This document shows positions 7,933-13,920 of a stretch of 28,283 nucleotides of DNA, piece by piece (the first letter of the stretch is position 1; each line of letters starts with the position of its first letter). Where the stretch lies: NCBI GenBank assembly GCA_964621645.1, contig CAZUMH010000038.1, positions 1-28,283 on the forward strand, in the 5' to 3' direction. The notes below the pieces were generated by a model. The model saw only the letters and a list, made by a program, of their open reading frames with translations. It was not told where the DNA came from and ran no database searches. The stretch is from CAZUMH01 sp964621645. Lineage in GTDB: Bacteria > Zhuqueibacterota > QNDG01 > JAGLOF01. A program made the position numbers and the translations under genes.

Positions 7933-9051
7933 ATGCGTACGGGAACAAAGTACTTTTTATTCTCGGCCGTTATCACCCAGTTTATCCTCTGCTTTTCACT
8001 CGATGCACAAGTAAAAATACCCGCCGGGAATCAGATTGCTGTTAAAAAACAGGTATTGAAATCAGTTCGGATGCTGCCATTACCAGCAGGATTTCCGGAG
8101 ATTGCTATTCCCGCACCGCCCCGGAAACCGTCAATGTACATTACCAGCAGCGACGGGCCGGACCTGCATGTCTACTTTACTGCCGCTCATTACGACAGAA
8201 AAACCAGGATGCTTACCTTCTCATTTGAAGTCGCGAACTGGGGAGACAAGCCCTGTACCGATACCTTCGCCTATAATGTCTACGCCTGTATAAGCAGTGT
8301 CCAAAAAATACATGAGACAGATTGGAAAGACAGGGCTCAAAAATTACGGTATAACCCGGAATTTGTGGCCGCCGGCCCGCCCCAGCAGCCGGTAAGCCTG
8401 GCCACCGGAGCCGTCCTGTCTCAAACTGTCACCTGGGATATGAATGATCCTGTCATCTGGTCTGCCGAGGTCGTGGAAGTACGAATTCGAAAAGGGAGTT
8501 TTACCGAAGGCCATACCGAACAGGACCTGAAGCAACAGGATAAATGGAACTACAGTGACAAAGTCGATGGTACCTATGATAATTTCGCTGAACTTCGGAT
8601 TCGTCCTGAAGATTTTAACCGGCGCTATGTGGCCCAGGCCATTGCCAGCGGTAACATTCTGAAACAAGACGGAACCATTCTGACCATTGAGTTTGCTCTC
8701 TTCAGGAATGTGGGTGTCTCAAGCATGACCTTGACCAATTACCGCTTTACCTATGCGCTCTATGATAGGAAAATTGAGTCGAAAGATCTTTTAGCCCATC
8801 CGGAAAGGTATGAAAACTTTAAAATTAAACAAAAACCGCTATATACCGAAACCAGGACCTATGTATCCGATGAGATAAAAGCCAAAATAGGCACTGACAT
8901 GCTTGATCGAGGCGCTATCTTCCCATTTATTCATTATGCCAGCAAAGAGGCCTGGGATGCGGCAAAAACCGTCCTGGTAAAACTGGAATGGTGGGATGAG
9001 CAGAAGGCTCCCAAATATCCGGGAATGTCGAGGGTGGTATATTACAAATAA
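7933..9051 (+). CDS. Exported protein of unknown function
   Basis: This is the only well-supported plus-strand gene in the window. The frame is open further upstream, but AAGGGGG precedes the ATG at 7933, and this start yields a clean signal peptide: MRTGTKYF, then a hydrophobic stretch ending CFSLDAQ. The mature protein is about 345 residues and rich in beta-type segments. It has aromatic and charged motifs such as DLHVYFTAAHYD, VTWDMNDPVIWSAEVVEVRI and VKLEWWDEQ. I do not recognise a family; the composition suggests Ig-like or other beta-sandwich domains in the periplasm or on the surface. It diverges from the tricorn protease and converges with the DUF2809-like gene 17 bases past its stop, with no clear terminator between them. 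Confidence 0.8.
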   Translation: MRTGTKYFLFSAVITQFILCFSLDAQVKIPAGNQIAVKKQVLKSVRMLPLPAGFPEIAIPAPPRKPSMYITSSDGPDLHVYFTAAHYDRKTRMLTFSFEVANWGDKPCTDTFAYNVYACISSVQKIHETDWKDRAQKLRYNPEFVAAGPPQQPVSLATGAVLSQTVTWDMNDPVIWSAEVVEVRIRKGSFTEGHTEQDLKQQDKWNYSDKVDGTYDNFAELRIRPEDFNRRYVAQAIASGNILKQDGTILTIEFALFRNVGVSSMTLTNYRFTYALYDRKIESKDLLAHPERYENFKIKQKPLYTETRTYVSDEIKAKIGTDMLDRGAIFPFIHYASKEAWDAAKTVLVKLEWWDEQKAPKYPGMSRVVYYK

Positions 9052-9068
9052 TTTCCTTGCTTGAGGTC

Positions 9069-9473
9069 TCAGCCCTCCAAAGGAACAGAAGCATCCTTTC
9101 TTGAGCCAAGATGTATTATGATAAAATAACCGATGAGACAGCCGGCCAGATAATGGGGGAAATCCAGCCAGGAAAAGGTAGTGCCCAAGAGGATCTTTCC
9201 TGGAGAGGTGGATCGGATTATTTCAAGTATCTTGGGGTGCCAAAGCTGCAGAAATTCAAGCAGGGACGTACCCAGAAAGACTACTGTTGCGATGGTCAGT
9301 CCTTTCCGCCGCGGCCAAAAGAAAAAAATAAGCACACACCAAAAAATTTCATAGAGTATCCCTCCGGCAAAATTGTTCACCCAGCCTGAGGCTGCTCCAT
9401 GATATGCCTTGCTGGCAAAGCCCAGGGGAATGAGCCATAGAAAGATGATGAAAATTCTATTGCTGTTTTTCAT
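9069..9473 (-). CDS. DUF2809/VanZ-like small integral membrane protein
   Basis: This 134-residue hydrophobic protein has about four membrane segments. Their pattern resembles DUF2809/VanZ-like proteins: SKAYHGAASGWVNNFAGGILYEIFW near the N-terminus, LLEFLQLWHP in the middle, and FSWLDFPHYLAGCLIGY near the C-terminus. The biochemical role of the family is not established. There is no convincing ribosome binding site before the ATG at 9473, and no other start exists in frame. Translation may depend on a tiny open frame (9470-9535) that ends over this ATG as ATGA. It is the last gene of the thiD-queH group and converges with the exported orphan. Confidence 0.75.
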   Translation of the reverse strand: MKNSNRIFIIFLWLIPLGFASKAYHGAASGWVNNFAGGILYEIFWCVLIFFFWPRRKGLTIATVVFLGTSLLEFLQLWHPKILEIIRSTSPGKILLGTTFSWLDFPHYLAGCLIGYFIIIHLGSRKDASVPLEG

Positions 9474-9535
9474 GCTTTTGCAACAGAAACAGTGAGTGCT
9501 GCAATGCGGGGCGATGCGCCATCAGTGATTTTCAC
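9470..9535 (-). other. Tiny open frame overlapping the start of the DUF2809-like gene
   Basis: A GTG at 9535, two bases past the stop of the small membrane protein, opens a 21-codon frame reading MKITDGASPRIAALTVSVAK then A. It ends as ATGA over the start of the next gene. That gene lacks its own ribosome site, so coupled translation is conceivable, but the GTG also has no clear site of its own. Confidence 0.25.
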
Positions 9536-9537
9536 GA

Positions 9538-9846
9538 TCATTTTCTGACCAGGATCAAGACACCTGATACGACAGCTAACAGATGCAGCACCGTACCGTA
9601 AACGGAAACCTCATAAGGGATATAGGGCCAGAGTCCTTTCATGATCAGCCATACAGCCAGTAATATGAGGCCAAGATTCTTTTTTAAACTGGCTCCGCTT
9701 ATGAGAAGCAGAATTCCCGTCACAAGCGCCAGCAAAGGCAGTATCTCGGAGAGCACGGGGATGCCACGATGGAGCAGATTCGTTATTCCGCCCACGATCA
9801 GCCAGATTCCCAGAAATATTACCGCTAGTTGTTCAGACACTTTCAT
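9538..9846 (-). CDS. Small membrane protein, four hydrophobic segments
   Basis: This 102-residue protein consists almost entirely of hydrophobic helices with short loops, for example IFLGIWLIVGGI, LPLLALVTGILLLI, LGLILLAVWLIMKGL and LLAVVSGVLILV. The two halves resemble each other (GIWLIVGG against AVWLIMKG), so it may be an internal duplication of a two-helix unit. The start at 9846 is supported by GGGAGG and follows the Mth938-domain gene by 13 bases. A 12-residue longer frame lacks support. No known transporter signature is visible and no function can be assigned. Confidence 0.75.
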   Translation of the reverse strand: MKVSEQLAVIFLGIWLIVGGITNLLHRGIPVLSEILPLLALVTGILLLISGASLKKNLGLILLAVWLIMKGLWPYIPYEVSVYGTVLHLLAVVSGVLILVRK

Positions 9847-9859
9847 GGTACCCTCCCGA

Positions 9860-10207
9860 TCAACACGTGAGATGGAATGCACCCAAAACGGATGTCCCGC
9901 CCGATGCTAAATCGTTATAGAGCCTTACCGCTGATCCTGATCGAGCACTCAGAAGCCTGATAGTATTCTCCTCAAGATAATCTTTCACTTCCTGATGGAT
10001 TTTCATCAATCCAAAGGCCCCGGTACCAACAACGACAGCGTCCGGAGCTGATTCCGTAACTGCATTTTCTATATCAGCGAGACGCAGCAGATGGCCTTCA
10101 CCGCGCCACCAGTCCTTCTCCACTCTGTTCGGATAAATAATCACATCGCTGTGAAACACATCTCCCGCTATGGTAATACTGCCGAAGCCGTAATCATCTA
10201 TTGTCAC
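9860..10207 (-). CDS. Mth938-domain (DUF498) protein
   Basis: This 115-residue protein has the Mth938/NDUFAF3-like fold signature: SDVIIYPNRVEKDWWR, GHLL, DAVVVGTGAFG near the middle and YNDLASGG..GAFHLTC at the end. Bacterial members are uncharacterised; a mitochondrial relative assists respiratory complex I assembly. I chose the GTG at 10207 because GGAG sits five bases upstream. It overlaps the end of queH by 14 bases, suggesting coupled translation. A longer frame reading back into queH (to 10237) has no ribosome site. The gene lies between queH and a small membrane protein. Confidence 0.88.
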   Translation of the reverse strand: MTIDDYGFGSITIAGDVFHSDVIIYPNRVEKDWWRGEGHLLRLADIENAVTESAPDAVVVGTGAFGLMKIHQEVKDYLEENTIRLLSARSGSAVRLYNDLASGGTSVLGAFHLTC

Positions 10208-10772
10208 CCGTTCTCCTCTCTTTTCTGCTGAACACACAGCCGCAGTAACTCTGACGATAAAAACCTTCTTCCCTGCTGACGCGGCAGCTGATTTTGAAAC
10301 CGTCCTTCTTTTTAAAATCCTCTTCGAGGTAAATCAGATCACCGGGAAGGACGGCGTCCCTCCCCGCCTGATTGATAAGGGCCGCCTTTTTTAGGGGACT
10401 GACACTCAAGGTAGTGGCGATTACTTCAATGTCTTCTATTCGCGCTCTTTCCGCTGTCTCCTTCAAGCGGTAGTGATAACAAATTCGGCAGCGCTCTCCG
10501 CCTTCCGGATCATTTTCATGACCCTTCACTGTCTCAAGCCATTCCTTCGGAGTATATTCTCCCAGGATAAGAGGGAAATTCCACCTTCTTGAAAAGGATT
10601 CTATCTCTTCCAGTCTGGCTCTATATTCATCGTGAGGGTGGATGTTTGGATTGAAAAAGAATACCGTTACCAGATAATTTTTCTGGAGTTTTTGCAGGGG
10701 ATGCGGCAGACAGGGCGCACAGCAGGCGTGGAGCAGCAGCTTGGGTTTTCCCGTTTTGGAATTCATTATCAT
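10194..10772 (-). CDS. queH: Epoxyqueuosine reductase, QueH type
   Basis: QueH reduces epoxyqueuosine to queuosine in tRNA, the last step of queuosine synthesis, using metal centres bound by conserved cysteines. The protein (192 residues) shows LLLHACCAPC at residues 12-21, NPNIHPHDEYRARL, CRICYHYRLKETA near residue 95, and near the C-terminus FKKKDGFKISC and YRQSYCGC. These cysteine sets are the family hallmark and differ from the unrelated cobalamin-dependent QueG. Its ATG overlaps the thiD stop as ATGA; a second in-frame ATG two codons later has slightly better spacing from GGGAAAG. It forms one transcription unit with thiD and the Mth938-domain gene. Confidence 0.93.
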   Translation of the reverse strand: MIMNSKTGKPKLLLHACCAPCLPHPLQKLQKNYLVTVFFFNPNIHPHDEYRARLEEIESFSRRWNFPLILGEYTPKEWLETVKGHENDPEGGERCRICYHYRLKETAERARIEDIEVIATTLSVSPLKKAALINQAGRDAVLPGDLIYLEEDFKKKDGFKISCRVSREEGFYRQSYCGCVFSRKERRTGDNR

Positions 10773-11545
10773 TCTTTCCCGTCACGATGAAGTATTGCCG
10801 CTCCCTTCCCCGGATACTGTGCCTGGGAAATGGCGTTACTGATATATTTTTTTGCATGGTTAACCGCTGCGGGGATATCTTCCCCCAGGGCCAAAGCTGC
10901 GGTTATGGCTGCTGAAAAGGTGCATCCGGTTCCGCGGATTTTTTCCTTTGCGACTCTCGGCGCTGAAAAGGTATAAAAATCTCCATGCCAGTAAAGGGTA
11001 TCAACCGCTTCACCCTTAAGATGTCCGCCCGTTATGAGGACACCGTCGGTTCCCAAAGAATGGATTACTCTGGCAGCCTTCTCCAGATCATTCCTCGTAT
11101 GTATCTCATTATCACTGAGAATTTCCGCTTCCGGCAAGTTGGGAGTGACCAGTACGGCAAGGGGCAGCAGTGATCGTATCATTTCTCTGATACCTCCTTT
11201 ACGTAACAGTCTTACACCGCTGCTTGACAGCATAATTGGATCCACTATCAGCGGTATGGGATTTTGCCTGATGAGGCGCGCTGCATATCGAATAATACGA
11301 GCGGACCAGAGCATACCTGTTTTCACCGCTGACGGACTGAAATCTGTTGTCACCGCCATAAACTGCTTCCGGATCATCGGCAGAGAGAGAGCTTTGATTC
11401 CGCTGACATCCAGGCTGTCCTGAGCGGTGATCGCGGTGATCACACTCACCCCGTGCACTCCGAAAGCAGTGAATGTCGCGAGATCAGCCTGAATGCCTGC
11501 TCCTCCGCTGCTGTCAGATCCCGCAATGGTCATGGCGGTTTTCAT
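10769..11545 (-). CDS. thiD: Hydroxymethylpyrimidine (phosphate) kinase
   Basis: ThiD phosphorylates HMP to HMP-P and HMP-PP for thiamine synthesis. The 258-residue protein has the ribokinase-family N-terminal motif AGSDSSGGAGIQADL (residues 8-22), the substrate-region TAITAQDS, VDPIMLSSSG near 101-110, TPNLPEAE near 134-141, and the anion-hole motif GTGCTF at 205-210 with the typical cysteine at 208. Length is normal. No ThiE or TenA domain is fused and no other thiamine genes are nearby. Upstream there are only 83 bases before the ferredoxin gene; I see no TPP-riboswitch signature there. The ribosome site before the ATG is weak. Confidence 0.93.
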   Translation of the reverse strand: MKTAMTIAGSDSSGGAGIQADLATFTAFGVHGVSVITAITAQDSLDVSGIKALSLPMIRKQFMAVTTDFSPSAVKTGMLWSARIIRYAARLIRQNPIPLIVDPIMLSSSGVRLLRKGGIREMIRSLLPLAVLVTPNLPEAEILSDNEIHTRNDLEKAARVIHSLGTDGVLITGGHLKGEAVDTLYWHGDFYTFSAPRVAKEKIRGTGCTFSAAITAALALGEDIPAAVNHAKKYISNAISQAQYPGKGAAILHRDGKE

Positions 11546-11565
11546 AGTAATCCCGGTATAATTAA

Positions 11566-11589
11566 GGGGCAGAGTCGCAACCCTGCCCC
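11566..11589 (-). terminator. Possible terminator after the ferredoxin gene
   Basis: On the minus strand GGGGCAG (11583-11589) and CTGCCCC (11566-11572) form a seven-pair G:C-rich stem with a 10-base loop, followed by TTAATTAT, a weak U-rich tail. It lies between the ferredoxin stop and thiD, so it could end the strongly promoted ferredoxin transcript while allowing some read-through into thiD. Confidence 0.4.
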
Positions 11590-11628
11590 ATTATGCTTTC
11601 TTAATAAATAATAATTAGTTAGCGCAGA

Positions 11629-11802
11629 TCAGTCAGCTGGTGAAATGGCATCGGTGGGGCATACTTCAACACAAGCGCCGCAGTCAGTGCAAAGGTCCGG
11701 ATCAATGATATATTTCTCGTCTCCTTCACTGATTGCTTCAACAGGACATTCGTCTGCGCAGGCGGCGCAGCTGATACATTCATCTGATATGACATGAGCC
11801 AT
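11629..11802 (-). CDS. 2[4Fe-4S] ferredoxin
   Basis: This 57-residue clostridial-type ferredoxin has two classical cluster motifs, CISCAACADECP and CTDCGACVEVCP, spaced as in bacterial 8Fe ferredoxins. It carries low-potential electrons and is the natural partner of the Por and Ior enzymes encoded at the left of the window. The ATG at 11802 follows AAGGAG by seven bases; a seven-residue longer frame lacks such support. It has its own near-consensus promoter (11852-11880) and a possible terminator, suggesting a short, abundant, single-gene transcript. Confidence 0.95.
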   Translation of the reverse strand: MAHVISDECISCAACADECPVEAISEGDEKYIIDPDLCTDCGACVEVCPTDAISPAD

Positions 11803-11851
11803 GAGTTTTCTCCTTTTCGTCATCCAAAACTACGGTAACTTAAACGGGGAA

Positions 11852-11880
11852 AATATAAAAAGAATTACATTGAATGTCAA
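11852..11880 (-). promoter_or_regulatory. Near-consensus promoter of the ferredoxin gene
   Basis: On the minus strand a perfect -35 hexamer TTGACA (11875-11880) is followed after exactly 17 bases by TATATT (11852-11857). The -10 is 49 bases from the ferredoxin ATG. It is the best housekeeping-type promoter in the window. Confidence 0.72.
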
Positions 11881-11898
11881 TACTTTTACGCTGTCTAT

Positions 11899-12915
11899 TC
11901 AGTGCGTCTGCCATTTCTTCAATTCATGTTCCGGGGCCGGAGCGGCACGAAGCATACCTTGGGTTTTTCCGTGCCGATAATTAACAACAATTTCTTCTCC
12001 TCCGCCTTTACTGGTGTATCGTGCCGTAACGGCTGCTGCTTTGAGCAAGTCATCATGATTTTCAATGCCTTGGGCCAATACCAGCGGACCGCTTACATCA
12101 GCCGGTTCCAGACTCCAACGCCCTGCAGCGAAATCCTCCATACTCTCACAGTCCGCCTTATCTCTGCCTACCACCACAAGGAGTCCGGGACGCAGCCAGA
12201 AATGACGTCCGAAACGAAGCAGCCTGAGCAGCTCCACGGTAATCCTCTTCTTTCCCATTCCCTCAATCAGCGCCCGGGCCCGGATTGCGAAGGTTCTGTC
12301 AGTAAGAATACAGCCGCCTGCAGGTGTACTGTATGTATCCAAACCAAATTCATCGGCCAATTGTATCTGCCGCTGTCTGTTTCTGCCTGAAATGTCATAA
12401 AGAGCATCCCGGTTGACCCAGCCTTCCTTCTCGGGTGTGGTCAGCTCCAATAATTTCGCCGAAAGCGGCCGCAGCACCAGAGATTTGAAATCCATTATAT
12501 TATTCATATGTCTGATAATCTGATGGCGCTGGGACATAGGTCTCTGGCCTACCACTTCACCCGTAACGATAAAATCCGCTTCTTTCTGCTGTAACAGCGT
12601 ATGAGCCGTTTTTAGCATGAAAAGATGACAGTCTATGCAAGGATTGAATGCGGATCCATACCCATGAGGGGGATTCAGGAGTATGGGGAGAAAATCCTCG
12701 GAAATATCCATGGTATGGATTAGAATGCCGATACGTTTTCCGATCTTTTCCACTTCCCCCTGTTCCGCCTTTCGAGCGAGATTATCAAACTGGAAGGTAA
12801 AACAGATCCCCTCAACATCCACGCCCTGATGTTTTACGATCAGGGCGGCAAGCATGCTGTCCAGTCCTGTGGACATGAGAGCCAGAGCTTTTTTCTTACC
12901 GATTGCCGTTTTCAT
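11899..12915 (-). CDS. ThiI/TtuI/MnmA-like PP-loop tRNA thiolation enzyme with C-terminal NFACT-R-like domain
   Basis: This 338-residue protein has an N-terminal adenylating PP-loop domain, with STGLDS at residues 15-20 where most relatives have SGGxDS. CIDC (Cys93 and Cys96), the following GEVVGQRPMSQ (119-129) and AGGC (Cys202) supply three cysteines. These are the ligands expected in [4Fe-4S]-dependent tRNA thiouridine synthetases, where the cluster helps deliver sulfur. Residues from about 240 (RPGLLVVVGRDKAD) resemble an NFACT-R/DUF814 RNA-binding domain. Hence the likely role is 2- or 4-thiouridine formation in tRNA. It overlaps the upstream P-loop/Asp23-like gene by 20 bases, so the two are translationally coupled. 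A ferredoxin gene follows. Which uridine is modified cannot be told from sequence. Confidence 0.82.
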   Translation of the reverse strand: MKTAIGKKKALALMSTGLDSMLAALIVKHQGVDVEGICFTFQFDNLARKAEQGEVEKIGKRIGILIHTMDISEDFLPILLNPPHGYGSAFNPCIDCHLFMLKTAHTLLQQKEADFIVTGEVVGQRPMSQRHQIIRHMNNIMDFKSLVLRPLSAKLLELTTPEKEGWVNRDALYDISGRNRQRQIQLADEFGLDTYSTPAGGCILTDRTFAIRARALIEGMGKKRITVELLRLLRFGRHFWLRPGLLVVVGRDKADCESMEDFAAGRWSLEPADVSGPLVLAQGIENHDDLLKAAAVTARYTSKGGGEEIVVNYRHGKTQGMLRAAPAPEHELKKWQTH

Positions 12916-13816
12916 TCTTCGTACCGGTCTGCGTTGATTTTACAGATTTTCCGCCGCTGATGCCGGTGACGGTAAGATGGAGCTGATCCATGTTTATGCC
13001 GCTGTATTGTTCAATATGGCTTGCGGTATAACGCTGCAGATCAAACAGTGTTTCGCCCAATTCTGTATGTTGCGGAAATTCAACTTCCACTTCTACCTTG
13101 TAGCCCTGTGGAGATGGATCGATTTTAATCTTTTTAATAACGGCCTCCGGTGTACGTTCGGCCAGACAGTGCATGATCATCTGACTCAACGCAGTATCCG
13201 TAATGCTGATGCGTCCCAAGCGGCTCAAGGGCGGCTGAACCACGGTCTTCTCAACCACTTTTCCTTTTCCGAATCTGAAGGGTGAAGAAAAAATAAAACG
13301 GACCGTTTCCAGAATACGGTGACTGTAATGCTGCCGTACCTCCACTACCGGAAGGGGAATGACATGCTTGCCGCTAATCCTCCTGCTCTCCTGGGCTCTC
13401 GCGATTTCATCCTGGGTGGCAACATCCTGGATATATATGACCCGGCTTGGATAGGGCAATGCCAGACGCTCAGTGATGATCCCCACCATATGCTCGGATG
13501 TCCCGAGTATAAGTATGCGGCGGAACTTTTCCCGTTCCAGAACCTGGCGCACGGTCTCGGCCTGTTTATCATCCTGAAAGACGGCCCGTTTCACCGCCGC
13601 AATTTTGGTACTCTCCCGTTTGGCGGAGCGTCCAGCCAGAATGCGATGTCCTCTTATAAGCAGACCATCGTCAATCATGAGCTCAATGCTGTGTTTCTCC
13701 ATGATAAGCCTGGATCGGAAACTTTTTCCTGTTCCCGCTTTCCCTACCAAGGCGTACACTTCAGGCTTTCGCAGCTTTCTATAGAAATATTTTTTGATGC
13801 CGCCCCCTTTTATCAC
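12896..13816 (-). CDS. P-loop NTPase fused to an Asp23/Gls24-like domain
   Basis: This 306-residue protein has a Walker A motif, VGKAGTGKS, at residues 24-32 and a possible Walker B-like strand in RRILILGTSE around 99-108. A basic middle section follows. Residues about 200-285 (GRISITDTAL, YKVEVEVEFPQH, LQRYTASHIEQYSGI, LHLTVTGI) resemble the Asp23/Gls24 (DUF322) domain, usually found in small envelope-stress or membrane-anchored proteins. The tail is polar. The start is a GTG at 13816, the only usual start codon before the Walker motif; its ribosome site is poor. It lies eight bases past a short coding-like stretch and overlaps the tRNA thiolation gene by 20 bases. The function is unknown; a regulatory or RNA-linked NTPase paired with the thiolase is possible. 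Confidence 0.75.
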   Translation of the reverse strand: MIKGGGIKKYFYRKLRKPEVYALVGKAGTGKSFRSRLIMEKHSIELMIDDGLLIRGHRILAGRSAKRESTKIAAVKRAVFQDDKQAETVRQVLEREKFRRILILGTSEHMVGIITERLALPYPSRVIYIQDVATQDEIARAQESRRISGKHVIPLPVVEVRQHYSHRILETVRFIFSSPFRFGKGKVVEKTVVQPPLSRLGRISITDTALSQMIMHCLAERTPEAVIKKIKIDPSPQGYKVEVEVEFPQHTELGETLFDLQRYTASHIEQYSGINMDQLHLTVTGISGGKSVKSTQTGTKNENGNR

Positions 13817-13824
13817 ACCGATTA

Positions 13825-13920
13825 TTACAAGACAATATACTCATTACCCATCCGGATTGCAACCTCATCAAACAGGCGTATCGCAAAGGCCCGGTCATTA
13901 TTATCCGCCGCTACGAGAAT
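13825..13920 (-). other. Short coding-like stretch between the RND pump and the P-loop gene
   Basis: Starting just inside the 3' end of the RND pump gene but in the +1 frame, the minus strand reads ILVAADNNDRAFAIRLFDEV, continues for about ten more residues and stops at a TAA (13825-13827). The peptide has a natural, helix-forming composition. No ATG, GTG or TTG begins it in frame; an ATT at 13920 follows AAGGGAC. It may be a tiny gene with a rare start, a remnant, or an alternative C-terminus of the pump reached by a frameshift in the GGAAAAGGGA run near 13921-13932. Confidence 0.3.

Noticed and set aside
11546..11628. Possible thiamine riboswitch before thiD
   Set aside because: The gap is only 83 bases and lacks the conserved TPP-aptamer signatures; it contains just a simple G:C-rich hairpin.
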